This document shows positions 24,278-33,427 of a DNA stretch of 39,789 bases, piece after piece. Origin of the DNA: Komagataeibacter rhaeticus (lineage in GTDB: Bacteria; Pseudomonadota; Alphaproteobacteria; Acetobacterales; Acetobacteraceae); the NCBI RefSeq assembly GCF_003207855.1, contig NZ_NKTZ01000018.1, forward strand, positions 1 to 39,789, read 5' to 3'. The notes beneath the pieces were generated by a model, which saw only the letters and a list, made by a program, of their open reading frames with translations, ran no database searches and was not told where the DNA came from. The number at the start of each line of letters is the position of its first letter. Within the stretch, counting starts at the first letter, position 1. Both the position numbers and the translations under genes were made by a program.

Positions 24278-24397
24278 TCAGTCCCCGTCCCACAGGCGCA
24301 GGAAGGCATAGGGATAGGCCGTGCAGGCCTGCACGATATGGCGCATGCGCGCTGACCATTCAGCCGGCGGGCCGGGGCGTGATGGTGTTGCCTGCAT
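24278..24397 (-). CDS. Possible 39-aa protein
   Basis: The frame from ATG 24397 encodes MQATPSRPGPPAEWSARMRH and ends with AYPYAFLRLWDGD. AGGGAAAACAGGCA precedes the start. The composition (aromatic C-terminus, polar start) looks protein-like, but no family is known and length alone is weak evidence. Confidence 0.4.
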   Translation of the reverse strand: MQATPSRPGPPAEWSARMRHIVQACTAYPYAFLRLWDGD

Positions 24398-24621
24398 TGC
24401 CTGTTTTCCCTGACTGTCCTGTTGGATTGTGAAGTCACCGACGCCATGCAAGCATGAAAGATGCGTTCCGCGACATCACTTTTGCATGAATGATGTACGT
24501 GTCGTGCAATAGATGCATTGCGGCTGCGCATGCAGTGTTTGGACGCTGCCCCGTTCAAGGTGATAGAAGGTGCGGGACCGGTCCGGCCGGTGTCCCGATG
24601 GACAGACAGCGAAGAGATTTG

Positions 24622-24813
24622 ATGAACCGCGGCAAGATTGTAAAATGGGCAACCATCCTCTCCCTGCTGCTCATGATCGGCAGCGTCTGCGTGCTGGTGC
24701 GTGGCATGACGGCGGACGGGATCGGGCCGGTATCATGGATGGTTGCCGAAGGGCTGGCCGGTCTGGGCCTGCTGGGGCTGGGGGTCATCAACATAAGTGG
24801 CGGGCGCGACTGA
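24622..24813 (+). CDS. Small two-helix membrane protein, 63 aa
   Basis: ATG 24622 opens MNRGKIVKWATILSLLLMIG; two hydrophobic segments (about residues 8-28 and 36-58) are separated by RGMTADGIGPVS. It ends NISGGRD. The layout is that of a small inner-membrane hairpin protein. No family is recognised. GAAGAG lies eight bases upstream. It converges with a small lipoprotein 34 bp away. Confidence 0.6.
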   Translation: MNRGKIVKWATILSLLLMIGSVCVLVRGMTADGIGPVSWMVAEGLAGLGLLGLGVINISGGRD

Positions 24814-24847
24814 ACACGCCCGCCCGCGGGCAGGCGGCCCGTCGGGG

Positions 24848-25021
24848 CTAGTTGCCCATGCCCGGACCGCCGGAGCCGCCGGGACCATCGGTGGGGGCAT
24901 CCTGCCCGGGGGAGCCGGTCATGCCGCCCACGCCGCCGCTCTGGGCCGGGTCGCTGGGCGGGCTGCTGGCCGCACATGCCGTCAGTCCCGCAAGAAGGAG
25001 CAGTACGGTAAGTTTCTTCAT
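24848..25021 (-). CDS. Small lipoprotein, 57 aa
   Basis: MKKLTVLLLLAGLTACAASS is a textbook lipoprotein signal with lipobox LTAC (lipidated cysteine 16). The remaining 40 residues are glycine-, serine- and proline-rich (GGVGGMTGSPGQDAP) and unstructured. Upstream in-frame ATG 25045 is not needed. No function can be assigned; small unstructured lipoproteins are common in this group. Confidence 0.65.
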   Translation of the reverse strand: MKKLTVLLLLAGLTACAASSPPSDPAQSGGVGGMTGSPGQDAPTDGPGGSGGPGMGN

Positions 25022-25045
25022 CTGGGTCTCATGTCCTCTGATCAC

Positions 25046-25468
25046 GCTGGGGTGAGATATTTAAGGATGTCCAGCCCGGAATCAAAGACCGCCCCGCAGC
25101 TTTAAGGCGTGTCGGCCTGCCCTGGTTGCACACCCCTGCGGGAGCGGCGTCTGGTGGCATGCCCGCCCGGGCGGTGGGGGATGACGCGAAAGCCGGGAGG
25201 CTTCGGGCTGTCGGGAGATGGCGCGCCAGCGTCACGCGACAACGCCCGTCCCCGCCCCATGACGCGCATCGGGTACTACGGCCGGGCAGGGGATGTGGTC
25301 CTGGCACGCGGCAGTGGCGCGCAGGATGCGACCCCCGGCGGGCTGGGCATATATGGCCCCGGTTTCCTGCGGTTATGCTTGCCGCTACAGGTCTGATCCT
25401 GCACAACAGGACATGAGAAGCCGGGTCCGGCGTGTACGCCTGTGCGTGGTACACATGAAAGGGAGAAA
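25046..25468. other. 423-bp stretch without a confident gene
   Basis: Several open frames exist here, but none shows a ribosome site together with protein-like composition. The AT-rich part near 25350-25400 may hold the promoter for the secreted protein at 25469. Confidence 0.4.
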
Positions 25469-25945
25469 ATGGGATACAGCAGGGTTGTGGTGGCGGTACT
25501 GGCCACGGGTATTGCCTGTGGTGGCGTCGTGGCTGGTGCGCGTCTGGCACGGGCACAGGATCTGCCCGCATCCCCCGCGCCGCACGGCGGCGTGGAACTG
25601 CAGAAACTGCCGCCATATCAGAACAAGGTGAATGAATATATCGATCTGGCGTCCATCCAGTTGCACGGCGCGCATGCATCCGCCACGTTCATCCAGGATT
25701 TTGACGAGGACATGATCCGCCACGGCCTGCCTTTCGCCTCGGTCCGGTTTTCCGTCATGTACAACTGCGCGGCCGATACGTACCGCACCCTGTCCTATGC
25801 CACATGGTCCGGCCATATGGGCGCGGGCCACCGGATAGCCGATGGTCCGGTGCCGCGTGGCGAGATGACGGTCGACCCCTCCCTGCGTGATGGCAGGCGG
25901 ATTGCCTGTGCCCGCTGGAATGGTGGCCACAAGGCGGCCGAATAG
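25469..25945 (+). CDS. Secreted protein resembling surface-adhesin E domain
   Basis: AGGGAGA precedes ATG 25469. A signal peptide (MGYSRVVVAVLATGIACGG, cleavage after ARAQ) is followed by a 120-residue domain with NEYIDLASIQLHGAHASATF, a central VRFSVMYNCAADTYRTLSY and a closing GRRIACARWNG. The order of a Y-I-D strand, a paired cysteine in a YNC strand and a C-terminal cysteine recalls the surface-adhesin E-like family, in which two cysteines make a disulfide. The match is by eye only. Two perfect DnaA boxes lie just past its stop. Confidence 0.65.
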   Translation: MGYSRVVVAVLATGIACGGVVAGARLARAQDLPASPAPHGGVELQKLPPYQNKVNEYIDLASIQLHGAHASATFIQDFDEDMIRHGLPFASVRFSVMYNCAADTYRTLSYATWSGHMGAGHRIADGPVPRGEMTVDPSLRDGRRIACARWNGGHKAAE

Positions 25946-25955
25946 CATGCCGGCC

Positions 25956-25985
25956 TGTGGATAATCCGGTAAATCATGTGGATAA
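25956..25985. promoter_or_regulatory. Two perfect DnaA boxes 21 bp apart
   Basis: TGTGGATAA occurs at 25956-25964 and again at 25977-25985, two helical turns apart in the same orientation. GTGGATGA follows as a weaker third site at 25990-25997. They occupy the gap between two converging genes, away from any promoter. Confidence 0.6.
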
Positions 25986-26122
25986 CGAGGTGGATGACCT
26001 GAAAGTCCCCCAACCGTATGGCTTAAGAAACAGGTAAAAATGCGCGCTGGCCCCGCTGTGGACAGCCCCGCGTGGCGTCCGGGCAGGTGGCCCGTGGCGG
26101 CAGCCCCGGGACACGATGGCGG

Positions 26123-27040
26123 CTAGGGGGATGCGGGCGTGGGGACCGGGGCAGGCGTCTGGGCCGTGGGCTTGGCGGGCAGGATGTCATCGCTGCCGCT
26201 GGAGCCTGATACAAGCTGCCACTGGCGCCGGTCATCCTGATAGCGTGACAGGCACATCAGCAGGGCCTGGTATTTCTCCAGCCGGCCCGGATCGCTGACC
26301 AGGGACAGGCAGGCCCCCTTCAGGTCACTGTCATACCGTGCCCACTGGCTGGTCAGGGCCGCCTGGCTTTTCTGCTCGGCGGTAATGCATTCCCCGTCGG
26401 TATCCTGCATCTCGATATGGGCGCGCCCGCAATTGGCGGCAATATCATATTGCGGCAGGACCAGCCTGCGCCCGTGCTGGGTATCATAGGGGTGATGGGC
26501 CAGTTTTTCTATGTCCACCCCCGGCGCGGGATGTGCCGCGGGCGCGGGCTCCAGCGGCGGGGGCAGGCTTTCGCCATGGGCCTTTGCGTATTGCGCCAGG
26601 TCATCCAGCGCCGCCATCGCCCCCCGGACGGAGAAGGAAACCGGATCATGCTCAAAGGGCACCAGCGCCCCGGTGGCGGCGGCCTTCAGCGCGTCCACCA
26701 TGTCGGGCACCGTGTCGGGCTTCAGGTCGCCGCCCGCGGTGTCCCATTTCTGGCCATCAAGAAAGGTCTGGAGGGCGACGGTGAACTTGCCGATCATGAG
26801 CATGGCCGTCTCCACCCCCCGCGGGTTGCGGTAACGTCCGTGGCGCTGATGGATGGCAATGCCGATCGTGCCGCTGGCGGAGCGGTAGAACATGACATCC
26901 AGCGACCCCTGATGGGACATGACCATGGGCTGGCCGCCTGGTCCGCTATTGGCGAAGATCCAGTCAGGATCGGCCGCGCGGGCCGGTGACATGGCGCATA
27001 GGGTCCCGATTGCCAGGATGGCAGCAGGTAGCAGGCGCAT
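26123..27040 (-). CDS. Secreted hypothetical protein, 305 aa
   Basis: The start was put at MRLLPAAILAIGTLCAMS (AAGGA upstream); the signal peptide ends ARAA. The mature protein begins DPDWIFANSGPGGQPMVMSH, has two cysteines in ANCGRAH and DGECITAEQ and two further in GACLSLV and LMCLSRYQ, and ends with a proline-threonine tail (PAPVPTPASP). The first half (roughly residues 30-140) looks like a beta-rich domain, the second like a helical one. No domain is recognised. The four-cysteine spacing suggests a periplasmic protein with two disulfides. Confidence 0.7.
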   Translation of the reverse strand: MRLLPAAILAIGTLCAMSPARAADPDWIFANSGPGGQPMVMSHQGSLDVMFYRSASGTIGIAIHQRHGRYRNPRGVETAMLMIGKFTVALQTFLDGQKWDTAGGDLKPDTVPDMVDALKAAATGALVPFEHDPVSFSVRGAMAALDDLAQYAKAHGESLPPPLEPAPAAHPAPGVDIEKLAHHPYDTQHGRRLVLPQYDIAANCGRAHIEMQDTDGECITAEQKSQAALTSQWARYDSDLKGACLSLVSDPGRLEKYQALLMCLSRYQDDRRQWQLVSGSSGSDDILPAKPTAQTPAPVPTPASP

Positions 27041-27305
27041 CCCGGCTTTTTCCTTCCGTCTGTGCATGAATGTCATTGCGGGCGGCATGATAACGATACC
27101 GCTCCCCCTTGGCCAATGCCGCCGGTCGGGAGTGCGTCGGCCCGGGTGGGAAAATGAAAATCTTCTTTACTATTATTCCATCGGGCAACGTGGCACGCAT
27201 CGCGCTGGAAGCATGACATGCTTTGTCGCATATTGGCCATGACCAGACATCATGAGGAAATCCATGCCCGCAGGGGGCGGCAGGGATATTTTCTTGCCAC
27301 GATTG

Positions 27306-27320
27306 TGACATTATATGTCA
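27306..27320. promoter_or_regulatory. Palindrome TGACAT-TAT-ATGTCA
   Basis: A 6-bp inverted repeat with a 3-bp spacer lies 76 bp before the GTG of the next gene, in an AT-rich stretch that also holds TCACA and TGTGATTATTATG. It is positioned like an operator or activator site for the divergent secreted-protein genes. Confidence 0.4.
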
Positions 27321-27395
27321 ATATCACACGACTGTGATTATTATGTTCCATAACTCCGATTCGTCGGTCTCTGTCGCAATGGGGATTGTCGCAAA

Positions 27396-28007
27396 GTGAA
27401 CAGGAAACTGAACCTGCTTGTGGGCTGTCTGGCGTTTGCCGCCGTTCCGGGGGCGGCCATGGCCCAGTCCTATGATGAGAAGCCGCGCGCCGTGCCGGTG
27501 GCCATGCTGCCCGAGGACGAGAGCGCCAGCCCCAGCCCGTCGCAGATGCTGGTGGATGAACGCGCGGGGGGCTGGGTGGCCATCCATCACACGCCCGATT
27601 CCGGTGTGCATACCGACCTGTGCATCGCAGGCTCCGAAAGCGAGATCCTGATGTTCCGCGCTGATGCCGATTCGCTGCAGGTGCGCAGCGCGGATGACCA
27701 CTGGACCCTGGCCAGCGGCCAGAAGGGCGACATGACCGTAAGCGTGGGGTCCTATAGCCGCGTCTTTCACATGCAGGCCAATGATGCCACCACCCTGTCG
27801 GCCGATATCGCGCCCACGGAACTGGCCCCGCTGCTCGATGCCATGGCGGGCGCGCGCATGGCGGTAGTGAAATTCGGGGACCGCACCACCCTCAGCGTCA
27901 ATCTGGTGGGCAGCGTTCCCGTGCTTGACCGCTTCCGTGGATGTGCGGAAACCCAGCACTTTGCCGATCTGGGGCATGGCGCGGGGCAGAAGGCGTCTCC
28001 TTTCTAG
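27396..28007 (+). CDS. Secreted hypothetical protein, 203 aa
   Basis: A GTG start at 27396 gives a signal peptide (NRKLNLLVGCLAFAAVPGAAMA). The mature protein opens QSYDEKPRAVPVAMLPEDES, then has beta-strand-like repeats: GGWVAIHHTPDSGVHTDLC, DHWTLASGQKGDMTVSVG and MAVVKFGDRTTLSVNLVG, with two cysteines (TDLCIAG, RGCAETQ). The gene overlaps the stop of an 18-codon upstream frame (ATG 27342, TGA within GTGA), so coupling is possible. No family is recognised. The divergent gene at 26123-27040 is also exported. Confidence 0.7.
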   Translation: MNRKLNLLVGCLAFAAVPGAAMAQSYDEKPRAVPVAMLPEDESASPSPSQMLVDERAGGWVAIHHTPDSGVHTDLCIAGSESEILMFRADADSLQVRSADDHWTLASGQKGDMTVSVGSYSRVFHMQANDATTLSADIAPTELAPLLDAMAGARMAVVKFGDRTTLSVNLVGSVPVLDRFRGCAETQHFADLGHGAGQKASPF

Positions 28008-28138
28008 CCCTGTCGCGCCGGTTGCGCGTGCATGGCTGCCCGCACGTTGCGCCGTGGTGACAAGGCGGGCCTGTATGGCGGAAACTTCCGGCCGTGACTG
28101 TCAGCGATGGCTGATACCCAATGGAAGGAATACAGGAC

Positions 28139-28663
28139 GTGAGGCGACGGTTTCATCTTGGCGTGCTGGCGGGACTCGCCATTATGGTTACGGGACCACT
28201 TTCCGGTGCTGCGCTGGCGCGCGCGCCGAAGCCCCCGGCCGAACCCCCTGCGTCCACGCCTGTCCTTGATGTCGCGGCGTTTCAGACCCAGGCGGCCCGG
28301 TATGTGGGCAGGCCCGTGCGGATAGAGGGGTGCTATATCACCTCGGCCAATTCCGGGGGGGCGGACTGCGCCGCGTTCCGTATTGCGGACCTGCCGGGCC
28401 AGGTGGACTGGAACGGCACTGTCCCGCTGGATGGCCCGACCATGGAGGACGCCTCGCTGCGCAGGGCCCAGCAGATCTGTGGCGACACCGGCCAGCAGCC
28501 GCAGTGCCGGGCCGAGGTCAGCGGCGTGGTCTATGATCCGTTCGGGGACATGGGGGTACAGGGCCAGCGTAATTTCGAACTGCGCAATGCCCGCATCCAC
28601 TGGCTGGCCGAACCCGCGCCAAAGGGGCATCCGTCATCCGCTGCCCGTCATGTGGCGCGCTGA
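28139..28663 (+). CDS. Secreted hypothetical protein, possible OB-like fold
   Basis: Two starts compete: GTG 28139 (AAGGA nine bases upstream) and ATG 28121. With the first, a twin-basic signal peptide (VRRRFHLGVLAGLAIMVTG) ends near ALARA. The mature part has QTQAARYVGRPVRIEGCYIT, an arrangement seen in small OB-like secreted proteins, then CAAFRIADL, a QQICGDTGQQPQCRAEVSG segment with paired cysteines and VVYDPFGDMGVQGQRNFEL. Four cysteines probably form two disulfides. No function can be assigned. Confidence 0.65.
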   Translation: MRRRFHLGVLAGLAIMVTGPLSGAALARAPKPPAEPPASTPVLDVAAFQTQAARYVGRPVRIEGCYITSANSGGADCAAFRIADLPGQVDWNGTVPLDGPTMEDASLRRAQQICGDTGQQPQCRAEVSGVVYDPFGDMGVQGQRNFELRNARIHWLAEPAPKGHPSSAARHVAR

Positions 28664-28708
28664 ACCATTCCGGGTCCCGTCCCGTCTCCTGCCGGGGCGG
28701 GGACAAGC

Positions 28709-28888
28709 CTAGCCTGCGTGGCCAAGCAGGCGGGACAGCAGCGTGAAACCGCTCCCGCACAGCAGGCTGCCCATGACCACCATGGGCACGATCCACATCT
28801 CGCGCATGAGCGTTTTCACACGCGCCAGCGTATGGTGCGTGAACGGGCTGCGCGTGGCAGGCAGGGCCGGGGTAAGCATGCGTGTCAT
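28709..28888 (-). CDS. Small single-pass membrane protein, 59 aa
   Basis: ATG 28888 begins MTRMLTPALPATRSPFTHHT; one hydrophobic segment (WIVPMVVMGSLLCGSGFTLL, about residues 32-51) follows. The basic, cytosolic-looking start and the membrane segment near the end suggest a tail-anchored topology. A weak GGGACG ribosome site is present. No family is recognised. Confidence 0.5.
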   Translation of the reverse strand: MTRMLTPALPATRSPFTHHTLARVKTLMREMWIVPMVVMGSLLCGSGFTLLSRLLGHAG

Positions 28889-29161
28889 GGCGTGACGTCC
28901 CGGGGCGTGGCATGGCCCCAAAAAAGCGGCTGCGGTTCGTGAGCGGTGGCGCGTAATGCGGACAGGGCACGGGCCTGTCAAGCATGAAAATTGCAGGCAG
29001 CGCGAAAGCAGGTGGATAGGAAGCGGAAAACGGCTTTTCCCCGCCATTTTCCATGCATGATATGCTTTTAATGCGCGGCGGCGTTGCGGGGTATGACCGT
29101 ATGCCCGATAAGGTGCGTTTGGCCATGCCTGCATGGTCTCCCTTCCGCACGGGATTCGTCC

Positions 29162-30562
29162 ATGACTCCGCTCGCGCTGATCCTGACCGGCCTTGGCTCC
29201 ATTGCCCTTCTTCTTGTCCTGATCCTGTGGGCGCGGCTGCATCCCTTCGTGGCACTGCTGGGTGTCGCGGTGGCGGTGGCGGTGCTGACCGGCATGCCGG
29301 TGGCGAAGCTGGCCGATTCGATTCAGGGCAGCATGGGCCGCACCATGGGCCATATCGCCATTATCGTGGCGCTGGGGGCCATGATCGGGCGCATGATCGA
29401 CCTTTCCGGCGGGGCGGCCGTGGTGGCGGCCCGGCTGGTCAGCCGCGTCGGTGCCGCCCATGTGCCGCTGGCGCTGGTCATCGCGGCCTTCGGGGTGGGC
29501 ATTCCGGTCTTCTTTGAAGTGGGCGTCATCATGCTCATGCCGCTGGTCTATGGCATGGCGCGGCAGACGGGCCGCGCGCCCGCGGTGTTCGGCATCCCCA
29601 TGGCGGTGACCATGCTGACCGTGCATGCCCTGCTGCCGCCCCATCCCGGTGCCGTGGCGGTGGCGGGCGCGCTGGGCGTGGGGGCGGGGCACATGCTGCT
29701 GCTGGGCCTGCCGCTGGCCGCCGTGGCCACGGGGCTGACCTATGTGCTGACGCGCCCGATCATGGCCCGGCCCTTTGGCTGCACGCCCGATATCCGCGCT
29801 GTGGTGGAGGAGGCGCGCAACGCCACCCGTAATCATGACGCGGCGGACGGCCCGGCCCGGCTGTTCATGCAGGCCAGCCAGCAGCGGCCGGTCAGCATTG
29901 GCGAGATCGCGCTGGTGATTGCCGTGCCGGTCCTGCTGATGGTGGGGGGCACGCTGGCGGGTGAACTCATGGCGCCGGGGCGCCTGCGTTCCGTGCTGGT
30001 GTTTGTGGGTATCCCCTTCATTGCCCTGGGGCTGGATGTGGTGCTGTGCGCGTGGCTGCTGGGGCTGCGGCGCGGCATGGCGCTTGGCACCGTGTCCGAT
30101 GTGGTGGCGGCCGCCCTGCCGGGCACGGCCATCATCATCCTTATTACCGGGGCGGGGGGCGCGTTTGCGCAGGTGCTGGTGGGCAGCGGGGTGGGGGATG
30201 CGCTGGGTGGCCTGCTGGCCGCGACCGGCCTGCCGCTGCTGGTGCTGGCCTTCGTGCTGACCATGATCCTGCGCGTGGCGCAGGGGCCGACCACCGTGGC
30301 CCTCATGACCACGGCAGGCATCCTTGGCCCCATGATCGGGCGGCTGCATCTGGACCAGACGCATCTTGCACTGATGGCGCTGGCCATGGGGGCGGGGGGC
30401 ATGGGGCTGTCCCATGTCAATGATGCCGGGTTCTGGATCGTAACCCGCATGTGCGGCGTCAGCGTGCGTGAGGGGCTGCGGAGCTGGAGCGTGATGACGC
30501 TCATTGCCTCCGTGCTGGTCTTCGCCGGTGTGGCCACGCTGTGGGCCGTGCTGCCTGCCTGA
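29162..30562 (+). CDS. Gluconate:H+ symporter, GntP family
   Basis: The 466-residue protein has about 12 membrane segments and GntP-family motifs: GMPVAKLADSIQGSMGRTMG, GAMIGRMIDLSGGA, GIPVFFEVGVIMLMPLVYG, a proline-rich LLPPHPGAVA turn, ILITGAGGAFAQVL and GGMGLSHVNDAGFWIV. Family members import gluconate or related sugar acids with protons. This fits an organism that oxidises sugars to gluconate outside the cell and later takes it back. The start at ATG 29162 has only weak upstream purines, so a nearby alternative is possible. No gluconate kinase is adjacent. Its 3' end meets three-stem repeat copy 4 and a converging uvrA-like gene. Confidence 0.93.
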   Translation: MTPLALILTGLGSIALLLVLILWARLHPFVALLGVAVAVAVLTGMPVAKLADSIQGSMGRTMGHIAIIVALGAMIGRMIDLSGGAAVVAARLVSRVGAAHVPLALVIAAFGVGIPVFFEVGVIMLMPLVYGMARQTGRAPAVFGIPMAVTMLTVHALLPPHPGAVAVAGALGVGAGHMLLLGLPLAAVATGLTYVLTRPIMARPFGCTPDIRAVVEEARNATRNHDAADGPARLFMQASQQRPVSIGEIALVIAVPVLLMVGGTLAGELMAPGRLRSVLVFVGIPFIALGLDVVLCAWLLGLRRGMALGTVSDVVAAALPGTAIIILITGAGGAFAQVLVGSGVGDALGGLLAATGLPLLVLAFVLTMILRVAQGPTTVALMTTAGILGPMIGRLHLDQTHLALMALAMGAGGMGLSHVNDAGFWIVTRMCGVSVREGLRSWSVMTLIASVLVFAGVATLWAVLPA

Positions 30563-30576
30563 GCGGGGGATGGATA

Positions 30577-30664
30577 AAAGCTAGAGTTTCCGGGTGCCGC
30601 CTTTTTTCCAAAAGGCGGCGTCCTTTAAAGCTTTTTGGAAAAGGCTTCACCAAAAACGTCTTTA
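30577..30664 (+). repeat. Three-stem dispersed repeat, copy 4
   Basis: Outer arms AGAGTTTCCGGGTG and CACCAAAAACGTCTTT enclose GCCGCCTTTTTTCCAAAAGGCGGC and AAAGCTTTTTGGAAAAGGCTT, both near-perfect hairpins. It fills most of the 107-bp gap between converging genes. Confidence 0.85.
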
Positions 30665-30669
30665 TGCTT

Positions 30670-33213
30670 TCAACCTGTCAGGGGAAGAAGGTAAGGGGCG
30701 GTCCTGCTTGCCGCGTTGCGGGCAACATCATGCGGCGTGCCTGCGGCAACGATCCGGCCGCCGCCTTCGCCCGCCTGCGGCCCCATGTCGATGATCCAGT
30801 CCCCCCTTGCCGCCACGCGCATGTCATGTTCGGCCACGACCACCGTATGCCCCGCATCGACCAGCGATTGCAGGTGTATCTGCAGGCGGTCCACATCCGC
30901 CGGGTGCAGGCCGGTTGTCGGTTCATCCAGAATGTAGAGCGTATGCCCCCGGCGCTGTTTCTGCAGTTCGGTCGCAAGCTTGATGCGCTGTGCCTCGCCG
31001 CCCGACAGTTCGGTGGCGGGCTGCCCGAGCTTGAGATAGCCAAGCCCGCCCTGCTGCAATGTGGCAAAGGCGGCCGCAAGTGCAGAAGTGTTGGCAAAGA
31101 AGGTGGCGGCCTCATCTACCGTCATGGCCAGTATGTCGGCAATGGACTTGCCGCGCAGGGTCACCTCCAGCACCTCGGGCCGGTAGCGCGTGCCGTGGCA
31201 GGTGGGGCAGGGGGAATACACGCTGGGCAGGAACAGCAGTTCCACCATGACCGAGCCCGCGCCCTCACAGGTGGGGCAGCGCCCCTTGGGCAGGTTGAAT
31301 GAAAAGCGGCCGGCGTCATAGCCGCGTGCCTTTGCCATGTCGGTTGCGGCATAGAGCTGGCGAATGGTGTCGAACAGGCCGGTATAGGTGGCAAGATTGG
31401 AGCGCGGCGTGCGCCCGATCGGTTTCTGGTCGATCATGACCAGCCGTTTCAACGTGTCCGCACCCGCCGTGACCTGCCCGCGCGGGGTGCCTTCGGGCAG
31501 GTCATCAATGCTGTCCTCATCCGGGTCCGCCGCCAGTTTCTGCCCCAGTCCGTGCGCCACCAGCACGGGTAGCGCCTGGCTGACCAGACTGGATTTGCCC
31601 GAGCCGGACAGCCCGGTCACGGTCACGAACGTGCCCAGCGGGATTTCCACGCTCAGGTCGTGCAGGTTGTTCCACGTCACCCCCGCAAGGTTCAGCCACC
31701 CCGTGGGCGCGCGGGGGGCGCCCGCGATGGGCGCATCCCCCGCGAACAGGTAGGGCGCGGTGCGGGAAAGGGGGACCGTGCGCAGCCCGTCGGGCGGGCC
31801 GCTATACAGGATTTCCCCACCCCGTGTGCCCGCATCGGGGCCGACATCGACAATCCAGTCGGCCCGGCGGATCAGGTACAGGTTGTGTTCGACAATGAAG
31901 AGCGAGTTGCCTGCCGCCTTCAGCCCCTCCAGCGCATCCAGCAGGTTGTGGGCATCGGCCGGATGCAGCCCGCTGGAGGGCTCATCCAGTACGTAAACCA
32001 CGCCAAACAGGCTGGAGCGGATCTGCGTGCCCAGCCGCAGGCGCTGGTATTCCCCCGGCGACAGGGTGGTGACGGAGCGGTCGGCCTGCAGGTAGCCCAG
32101 CCCCAGCCGTTCCAGCACCGCAATGCGCGCGATCAGGTCGGCCGCCATCCGTTGCGCTGCAATGGCCGTGGCATCGCCTGCCTGTGGTGTGGCGCCCAGC
32201 GCCAGCGTGCCATCGGCCAGCGGGGCGAGCGTGCGCGCGATGGTGGCAAGCGGCTGGCGCGTCATCTGCGCGATGTTCAGTCCCGCCAGCGTAACCCGCA
32301 GGGCATCCGGGTTCAGGCGCTGGCCATGACAGGTGGGACACGGGGTCGCGGTCAGGAACCGTTCGGCCCGCCTGCGCATGGCCGCACTCTGGGACGTGGC
32401 GAACGTGTGCAGCACATAGCGCCGCGCCCCGGTAAAGGTGCCGTTATAGCCCGGCGGGATGTGCTGGCTGATCGCGCGCTGCACGGCGGCGTGGTCCAGG
32501 CCGGGATAGACGGGATAGGTCGGGGTCTCGTCCGTATACAGGATCCAGTCGCGGGTTTCCCGTGGCAGGTCGCGCCACGGGCAGTCCACGTCCACCCCTT
32601 TGGTAATCAGGATATCGCGCAGGTTCTGTCCCTGCCATGCGGTAGGCCAGGCGGCCACGGCGCGCTGGCGGATGGACAGGCTGTCATCAGGTACCAGCAG
32701 GGCCGTGGTGGTGTCCATGATGCGGCCCTGACCGTGGCATTGCGGGCAGGCGCCCATGGGCGTGTTGGCGGAAAAGGATTCCGCCTCCAGCCGCGGCATG
32801 CAGGCGGGGTAGTGCCCTGCGCGCGAATAGAGCATGCGCAGCAGGTTGGACAGCGTGGTGATGCTGCCCACCGATGACCGTCCCGTACCCGTGCCGCGCT
32901 GCTGCTGGAGTGCTATGGCAGGCGGCAGCCCCTCTATGCCCCCCACGTCGGGCACCGGCATCTGCCGGAAAAGTCGCCGGGCGTAGGGAGAGACGGATTC
33001 CAGGTACCGTCGCTGGGCTTCCGCGTACAGTGTGCCGAACGCAAGCGAGGATTTGCCCGAGCCGGATACCCCGGTGAACACCACCAGCCTGTCGCGCGGC
33101 ACATCCACATCCACATTCTTCAGGTTGTGTTCGCGTGCGCCGCGCACCTGCACGAAATCCGCCCGGCTGTGCGGGTCGGCTGAAGGGGATGGGGCGGGGG
33201 AGTCATGCGACAT
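30670..33213 (-). CDS. UvrA-like ABC ATPase (short, UvrA2 class)
   Basis: The 847-residue protein has the two-cassette UvrA design: Walker [10 protein letters not shown] (residues 48-56) and, near residue 535, [11 protein letters not shown]; a first zinc finger near 152 (CPQCHGQG with CPTCHGQRL later), a second CPTCEGAG...CPTCHGTRY; signature motifs [15 protein letters not shown] and [16 protein letters not shown]. It is about 100 residues shorter than canonical UvrA and the segment that carries the UvrB-binding domain looks missing, as in UvrA2 proteins linked to drug tolerance. It may still scan damaged DNA or bind intercalating compounds. The neighbours do not suggest a role. No SOS box of the GTTC-N7-GTTC type was found upstream. 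Confidence 0.9.
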   Translation of the reverse strand: MSHDSPAPSPSADPHSRADFVQVRGAREHNLKNVDVDVPRDRLVVFTGVSGSGKSSLAFGTLYAEAQRRYLESVSPYARRLFRQMPVPDVGGIEGLPPAIALQQQRGTGTGRSSVGSITTLSNLLRMLYSRAGHYPACMPRLEAESFSANTPMGACPQCHGQGRIMDTTTALLVPDDSLSIRQRAVAAWPTAWQGQNLRDILITKGVDVDCPWRDLPRETRDWILYTDETPTYPVYPGLDHAAVQRAISQHIPPGYNGTFTGARRYVLHTFATSQSAAMRRRAERFLTATPCPTCHGQRLNPDALRVTLAGLNIAQMTRQPLATIARTLAPLADGTLALGATPQAGDATAIAAQRMAADLIARIAVLERLGLGYLQADRSVTTLSPGEYQRLRLGTQIRSSLFGVVYVLDEPSSGLHPADAHNLLDALEGLKAAGNSLFIVEHNLYLIRRADWIVDVGPDAGTRGGEILYSGPPDGLRTVPLSRTAPYLFAGDAPIAGAPRAPTGWLNLAGVTWNNLHDLSVEIPLGTFVTVTGLSGSGKSSLVSQALPVLVAHGLGQKLAADPDEDSIDDLPEGTPRGQVTAGADTLKRLVMIDQKPIGRTPRSNLATYTGLFDTIRQLYAATDMAKARGYDAGRFSFNLPKGRCPTCEGAGSVMVELLFLPSVYSPCPTCHGTRYRPEVLEVTLRGKSIADILAMTVDEAATFFANTSALAAAFATLQQGGLGYLKLGQPATELSGGEAQRIKLATELQKQRRGHTLYILDEPTTGLHPADVDRLQIHLQSLVDAGHTVVVAEHDMRVAARGDWIIDMGPQAGEGGGRIVAAGTPHDVARNAASRTAPYLLPLTG

Positions 33214-33427
33214 GAAAATGGCCTTTGCGCGCTGTCCCGGCCGGGACCGGGTTCCGGACTGTCATTATAGCGCCGCCAGATCATTTTGCATGGCCGGGGT
33301 TTGGTATTATCGAACGTTATATAATTGACGATATGGGTATGACCGGGGCCCTGCTTGACCGTCGGCACCGCGCGGCGCATCAGGAAGGCTGGGTCATGAC
33401 GACATGAAGGATCGGGCGGGTACAAGC

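Noticed and set aside
28709-30415. Minus-strand ORF of 568 codons opposite the gluconate transporter
   Set aside because: Shadow of the GntP frame. Only its last 59 codons, past the GntP gene, look like a separate small protein.
33214-33427. SOS box upstream of the uvrA-like gene
   Set aside because: GTTC and GAAC words occur but not with the required N7 spacing to a second copy.
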